64,000 bases of DNA, from positions 868,001 through 932,000 of the forward strand of contig NZ_CP135990.1 in assembly GCF_030315915.2 (NCBI RefSeq), in the 5' to 3' direction. The stretch comes from Providencia zhijiangensis (lineage in GTDB: Bacteria; Pseudomonadota; Gammaproteobacteria; Enterobacterales; Enterobacteriaceae). Of this stretch, positions 60,178-64,000 are shown in pieces. How positions within the stretch are numbered: position 1 is the first letter of the stretch; every line of letters begins with the position of its first letter. The position numbers and the translations under genes were made by a program. Under the pieces are notes generated by a model, which was not told the DNA's origin, ran no database searches, and saw only the letters and a list, made by a program, of their open reading frames with translations.

Positions 60178-61737
60178 TTGATCCCGGACGTATCAAAAGC
60201 GCTCTCATGGTTAGAAGCGCACCCGGAAATTCTCAATGGCATTCAACGCGGTATTGAGCGTGAAACACTACGCGTGACACCTCAAGGTGCGTTAGCCGAG
60301 ACATTACATCCAGATGAGCTGGGGAAAGCCCTTACCCATAAATGGATCACCACGGATTTTGCGGAATCCTTACTCGAATTTATTACTCCTGTAGATAAAA
60401 GCATTAGCCACAACTTGGCTTTTTTGCGGGATCTGCATCGCTATACGGCACGTCATTTACACGATGAAAGAATGTGGCCGTTAAGTATGCCTTGCTTTAT
60501 TGCAAGTGAAGATAAGATCACACTAGCGCAATACGGTAGCTCCAATGTGGGGCAGTTTAAAACTCTGTATCGTGAAGGGTTAAAAAACCGCTATGGGGCA
60601 TTAATGCAAACCATCGCGGGCGTTCACTATAATTTCTCATTTCCAATTGAGTTTTGGAAAGCGTGGGCGGGTGTTGAAGACGCAGAAAGCGGAAAGGAAA
60701 AAATTTCTGAAGGCTATTTACGTCTAATCAGAAACTACTATCGCTTTGGTTGGGTGATCCCATACTTATTTGGCGCATCTCCCGCTATTTGCGGTTCTTT
60801 CTTAAAGAACAGAGAAACCTCACTGAACTTTAGCAAGACCGAGTGCGGTACTTATTATCTGCCTTACGCAACTTCATTGAGAATGAGCGATTTAGGTTAC
60901 ACCAATAAATCTCAGAGTGATTTAAATATTACGTTTAACCACCTTGATGAATATGTGGAAAATCTGAAAAAAGCCATTCACAAGTCTTCCGCTGAATTTG
61001 AAAAGCTGGGCGTGAAAAAAGATGGCAAGTACGTTCAGTTGAACACTAATGTGCTACAGATCGAGAACGAGCTGTATGCACCAATTCGTCCGAAGCGTGT
61101 ACCTCAAGGTAACGAATCGCCTTCTGATGCATTATTACGTGGTGGTATCGAATATATTGAAGTTCGCTCCCTCGACATCAATCCATTTAGCCCTATTGGG
61201 GTTAACGAAACTCAAGCCCGCTTTGTGGATTTATTCCTTATTTGGTGTGTGCTTGCAGATGCCCCGGAAATGAATGTTCAAGAGCTGGATTGCTGCCGAA
61301 AAAACTGGAACCGCGTGATCCTTGAAGGTCGTAAACCGGAGCAGGTGATCGGCTTTGGCTGTGGTAGCGAGCTCAAACCATTGGTTGAAGTGGGACAAAC
61401 GCTGTTTAAAGATCTGATCCGTGTGGCTGAAGTTTTGGATACCTGCTGTGATGCAAAATACAAAGATGTGTGTCATCAGTTTGTCGCCATGTTTGAAGAT
61501 CCAAACTTGACCTATTCAGCGCTGGTGATGGACGAAATGCTGGAAAAAGGTATCGGTGGCTATGGATTAGAATTAGCTGAAAAATACTATCAGCAGTTAA
61601 TTAATGAACCTTATGAAGTGATCACTGAAGAACAGTTTGAACAAGCACGTTTGGCTTCAATTGAGAAGCAGAAGCGAATGGAGCAAGATCAGAGCGAAAG
61701 CTTTGAAGAGTATCTTAAAATCCACGCAGGACGCTAA
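60178..61737 (+). CDS. gshA: Glutamate-cysteine ligase GshA
   Basis: A 519-residue enzyme for the first, rate-limiting step of glutathione synthesis. The start codon is TTG at 60178, preceded by gggagg, and gives [18 protein letters not shown]. coli gshA also starts with TTG at the same place. [18 protein letters not shown] and [18 protein letters not shown] are family motifs. The partner gshB is at 19631-20578. luxS follows. Confidence 0.96.
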   Translation: MIPDVSKALSWLEAHPEILNGIQRGIERETLRVTPQGALAETLHPDELGKALTHKWITTDFAESLLEFITPVDKSISHNLAFLRDLHRYTARHLHDERMWPLSMPCFIASEDKITLAQYGSSNVGQFKTLYREGLKNRYGALMQTIAGVHYNFSFPIEFWKAWAGVEDAESGKEKISEGYLRLIRNYYRFGWVIPYLFGASPAICGSFLKNRETSLNFSKTECGTYYLPYATSLRMSDLGYTNKSQSDLNITFNHLDEYVENLKKAIHKSSAEFEKLGVKKDGKYVQLNTNVLQIENELYAPIRPKRVPQGNESPSDALLRGGIEYIEVRSLDINPFSPIGVNETQARFVDLFLIWCVLADAPEMNVQELDCCRKNWNRVILEGRKPEQVIGFGCGSELKPLVEVGQTLFKDLIRVAEVLDTCCDAKYKDVCHQFVAMFEDPNLTYSALVMDEMLEKGIGGYGLELAEKYYQQLINEPYEVITEEQFEQARLASIEKQKRMEQDQSESFEEYLKIHAGR

Positions 61738-61744
61738 AAGAAAA

Positions 61745-61764
61745 TGGCCACAACGAGGTGGCCA
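61745..61764 (+). terminator. Hairpin after gshA
   Basis: tggccac/gtggcca with a six-base loop lies seven bases after the gshA stop and is followed by an AT-rich stretch without a clean T run. Weak terminator. Confidence 0.6.
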
Positions 61765-61883
61765 AATAAAAAATCTTTTAAAGAATTAGGGATGATAACA
61801 ATTTGCGCGTCTTTCACATATTAAGACTCTGCATTTTTGGATTAGTTTCATTTTTTTAAAATTATTTTTTTGGAGGTCATGAA

Positions 61884-62399
61884 ATGCCGTTATTAGACAG
61901 TTTTACTGTGGATCATACGCGTATGGCTGCTCCTGCTGTTCGTGTAGCGAAAACGATGACAACGCCTCATGGAGACACTATCACAGTATTCGATTTACGC
62001 TTTACAGTTCCAAATAAAGAAGCAATGACAGAAAAAGGAACGCATACCCTAGAGCACCTTTTTGCTGGCTTCATGCGAGATCACCTTAATGGTAACGGTG
62101 TTGAAATCATCGATATTTCGCCAATGGGATGCCGTACAGGCTTCTATATGAGCTTGATTGGTCAACCGGATGAGCAACGTGTTGCAAAAGCCTGGAAGGC
62201 CGCTATGCAGGATGTGCTGCATGTGCAAGACCAAAATAAGATCCCAGAGCTTAATGTGTACCAATGTGGTACTTACATGATGCACTCGCTTGAAGAAGCT
62301 CAACAAATTGCTCGAAGTGTGCTTGCGAAGGATATTCTCGTTAATAAAAACGATGAACTTGCATTGCCAGAAGAAAAGCTTGCCCAGCTTCATGTTTAG
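61884..62399 (+). CDS. luxS: S-ribosylhomocysteine lyase LuxS
   Basis: A 171-residue metal enzyme that cleaves S-ribosylhomocysteine to homocysteine and DPD, the precursor of autoinducer-2. The metal ligands are H54 and H58 (HTLEH) and C128 (QCGTYMMHS). C83 (MGCRTGFYM) is the catalytic cysteine position. A ggaggt ribosome-binding site precedes the ATG. It lies after gshA as in E. coli, and ends at a long AT-rich terminator. Confidence 0.97.
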   Translation: MPLLDSFTVDHTRMAAPAVRVAKTMTTPHGDTITVFDLRFTVPNKEAMTEKGTHTLEHLFAGFMRDHLNGNGVEIIDISPMGCRTGFYMSLIGQPDEQRVAKAWKAAMQDVLHVQDQNKIPELNVYQCGTYMMHSLEEAQQIARSVLAKDILVNKNDELALPEEKLAQLHV

Positions 62400-62420
62400 T
62401 TGTTGAAAAAAAAACAGACT

Positions 62421-62470
62421 AAAAAGCCTTAAAATCACCGACCAATTGATCAGGTTTTTAAGGCTTTTTT
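62421..62470. terminator. Terminator between luxS and yfjD
   Basis: aaaaagccttaaaa (62421-62434) pairs with ttttaaggcttttt (62456-62469). The A and T ends allow both converging genes to stop here. Confidence 0.88.
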
Positions 62471-62485
62471 CTTTGAAATGAATAA

Positions 62486-63772
62486 TTAAAATTCAGGGAC
62501 TTGTGAGTCAAAACCGAGTGGGGTGATTTTTACCTGCTTGATAATATTATCGTTGATTACTAAAACTTCGATAACATAGTGGCCAATAACAATTTGTTCT
62601 TCAGGCTGTGGAATATCACCTAATACCTCTAAAACCATCCCATTAACGGTTCTAGGGCCATCAATAGGGAGGTTCCAATCAAATGCTTTATTTAGGTCAC
62701 GAATGTTTGCTGTTCCATCCACAAGGACGCTGCCGTCGCTCTGAGGCATGACTTCTTCAGCTAGAGAAGGCGACATTGATGTTGTGAAATCACCGACAAT
62801 TTCTTCCAAAATATCTTCTACGGTGATCAAACCTTGGATCTCGCCATATTCATCAACGATAATGCCAAACTTCTCTTTTTTATGCTGGAAATTAACCAAC
62901 TGAACGTTGAGAGGTGTGCTATTGGGAATGAAATAGATACTATCGGCGGCTTTGATCAAATTCTGCTTGTTGAATTCGCGCTTTTCTACCATCAATCGAT
63001 AAGCTTCTCGCACTCGCAAAATACCAATCAAATCATCAAGAGAGTCACGATACAGAACAATGCGCCCATGAGGGGAGTGCGTGAGCTGCCTAACAATCGA
63101 TTTCCAATCATCATTAATATCGATACCGACAATTTCATTACGTGGCAGCATAATATCGCCAACGGTCACTTTGTCTAAATCAAGAATTGAAATCAGCATG
63201 TCTTGATTGCGGCGGCTGAGCTTGTTTTTGGACTCATGAACAATAGTGCGTAACTCTTCTTTGTTGACCGCATCATTACGAGTGTTTGAGACTTTTATTC
63301 CACAGCAGCGCATAAAAAGGGCGGAAATAGTATTAAACGCCCACACGACAGGTAACATGATTTTTTGCAGTGGCGTAAGAATAAAGCTACTAGGGAAGGC
63401 AATACGCTCTGGATACAGTGCCGCGATGGTTTTTGGCATCACTTCTGCAAATAACAAAATAACAAATGTGAGCACACCAGTTGCAATGGCGACACCCATA
63501 TTGCCATATAAGCGGATCCCGATAATGGTCGCGAGAGCAGAAGCAACAATGTTGATTAGATTGTTACCAATCAATACTAAGCCCAGTAAGCGGTCGGGGT
63601 GGCGTAGTAGTTTTTCAACGCGGATAGCGGAGCGATTACCTTGTTTCGCTAAATGTTTTAACCGATAACGGTTCAACGTCATCATACTGGTTTCTGACGC
63701 TGAAAAATAAGCGGATAAAAAAATTAAAACAATCAGTATGATGATTAGAGTACCAGTAGATACTTCATCCAA
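62486..63772 (-). CDS. yfjD: CNNM/CorC-type membrane protein YfjD
   Basis: A 428-residue protein, the E. coli YfjD length. An N-terminal DUF21 domain with about four membrane helices (IIILIVLIFLSAYFSASETSMM) is followed by two CBS domains from about residue 200 (DIMLPRNEIVGIDIND) and a C-terminal CorC/HlyC domain (FGIIVDEYGEIQGLITVEDILEEIVG). Relatives transport or regulate magnesium. The E. coli substrate is not settled. It converges on luxS and lies after ypjD on the same strand. Confidence 0.94.
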   Translation of the reverse strand: MDEVSTGTLIIILIVLIFLSAYFSASETSMMTLNRYRLKHLAKQGNRSAIRVEKLLRHPDRLLGLVLIGNNLINIVASALATIIGIRLYGNMGVAIATGVLTFVILLFAEVMPKTIAALYPERIAFPSSFILTPLQKIMLPVVWAFNTISALFMRCCGIKVSNTRNDAVNKEELRTIVHESKNKLSRRNQDMLISILDLDKVTVGDIMLPRNEIVGIDINDDWKSIVRQLTHSPHGRIVLYRDSLDDLIGILRVREAYRLMVEKREFNKQNLIKAADSIYFIPNSTPLNVQLVNFQHKKEKFGIIVDEYGEIQGLITVEDILEEIVGDFTTSMSPSLAEEVMPQSDGSVLVDGTANIRDLNKAFDWNLPIDGPRTVNGMVLEVLGDIPQPEEQIVIGHYVIEVLVINDNIIKQVKITPLGFDSQVPEF

Positions 63773-63817
63773 AACAAGGTTCCTTATTTATAACGGTCGT
63801 TTAAGACTAAAATGGCT

Positions 63818-64000
63818 CTACACCATGGTTAATTGCTGAATTAATCGATTACCAAAAAACGCTAAGGTAAGGATAAGTGAACCGCCCACATGGAAAAAGA
63901 GGACGCGTTTGCCTCGCCATCCACCATGAAAATGCCCCCACAGCAAAATAACGTAAACAAACCAAGCAATAACAGAGAGTACGGATTTGTGGATATTCTC
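63818..64000 (-). CDS. ypjD: Cytochrome c assembly-like membrane protein YpjD, C-terminal part
   Basis: The minus strand reads 60 codons then a stop, with the gene starting beyond the window. The sequence (HKSVLSVIAWFVYVILLWGH, HGGWRGKRV, ILTLAFFGNRLIQQ) matches the end of E. coli YpjD, an inner-membrane protein of the CcmC/CcsA family. It precedes yfjD on the same strand as in E. coli, with a 45-base gap. Confidence 0.9.
   Translation of the reverse strand, partial: ENIHKSVLSVIAWFVYVILLWGHFHGGWRGKRVLFFHVGGSLILTLAFFGNRLIQQLTMV

Noticed and set aside
62049..62438. 129-codon minus-strand frame over luxS
   Set aside because: It runs through the luxS terminator and is antisense to a conserved gene.

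Overview
The window is a stretch of chromosome from a member of the Enterobacterales, family Morganellaceae, most probably Providencia. The grounds are moderate-to-low GC by eye, proteins that read as close but clearly diverged homologues of E. coli K-12 proteins, a complete Na+-NQR operon (absent from E. coli), and an anaerobic carnitine operon with its activator. The species is inferred and was not tested by any search. Nearly all of the window is core chromosome. I see no prophage, insertion sequence, integron, CRISPR array or antiphage system.

Layout. Positions 1-6916 hold the carnitine operon caiT(partial)-caiA-caiB-caiC-caiD-caiE, a terminator, and convergent caiF. A tRNA-Phe gene and the leftward mutY-yggX-mltC group follow (7292-10089). 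Rightward come trmB-yggL, glutaminase glsB, yggN and an iron-siderophore binding protein behind a Fur-box-like sequence (10327-14320). The next block is leftward: yggS-proC-yggT-rdgB-hemW, yqgE-ruvX and rsmE-gshB (14417-21319), with a 19-bp tandem repeat between gshB and yqgE. A small accessory patch (21597-24979) carries a lone prepilin peptidase, a DsbA-like oxidoreductase, and a metallo-beta-lactamase-fold protein divergent from a LysR-type regulator. Then come lysR/lysA, fadE divergent from gmhA, yafJ and yafK.

The nqrABCDEF-apbE-nqrM cluster (32697-40042) encodes the sodium pump together with its flavin transferase and its maturation factor. It is followed by an unrecognised 121-residue gene, a glycerophosphodiesterase-like protein with an eroded active site, dinB with a LexA box, pepD, gpt, frsA, crl, proB-proA and aroL. 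The cluster aas-lplT-pncC-recA-alaS-csrA runs rightward (50540-58945), with an SOS box at recA and no recX after it. A tRNA-Ser plus three identical tRNA-Arg genes, gshA, luxS, a yfjD-type CNNM/CorC protein and the end of ypjD close the window.

Functionally the window joins anaerobic carnitine reduction, thiol and glutathione metabolism (both steps, gshA and gshB), DNA repair and SOS (mutY, dinB, recA, rdgB), proline synthesis (proA, proB, proC), sodium-motive respiration and global regulators (csrA, crl, luxS). I did not find a convincing new multi-gene system. The best leads are the unrecognised gene at 40147-40512, the degenerate GDPD-like protein, the regulator/MBL pair at 23052-24979, the orphan prepilin peptidase, the orphan Fur-box siderophore binder, and several small repeat or hairpin arrays between genes.
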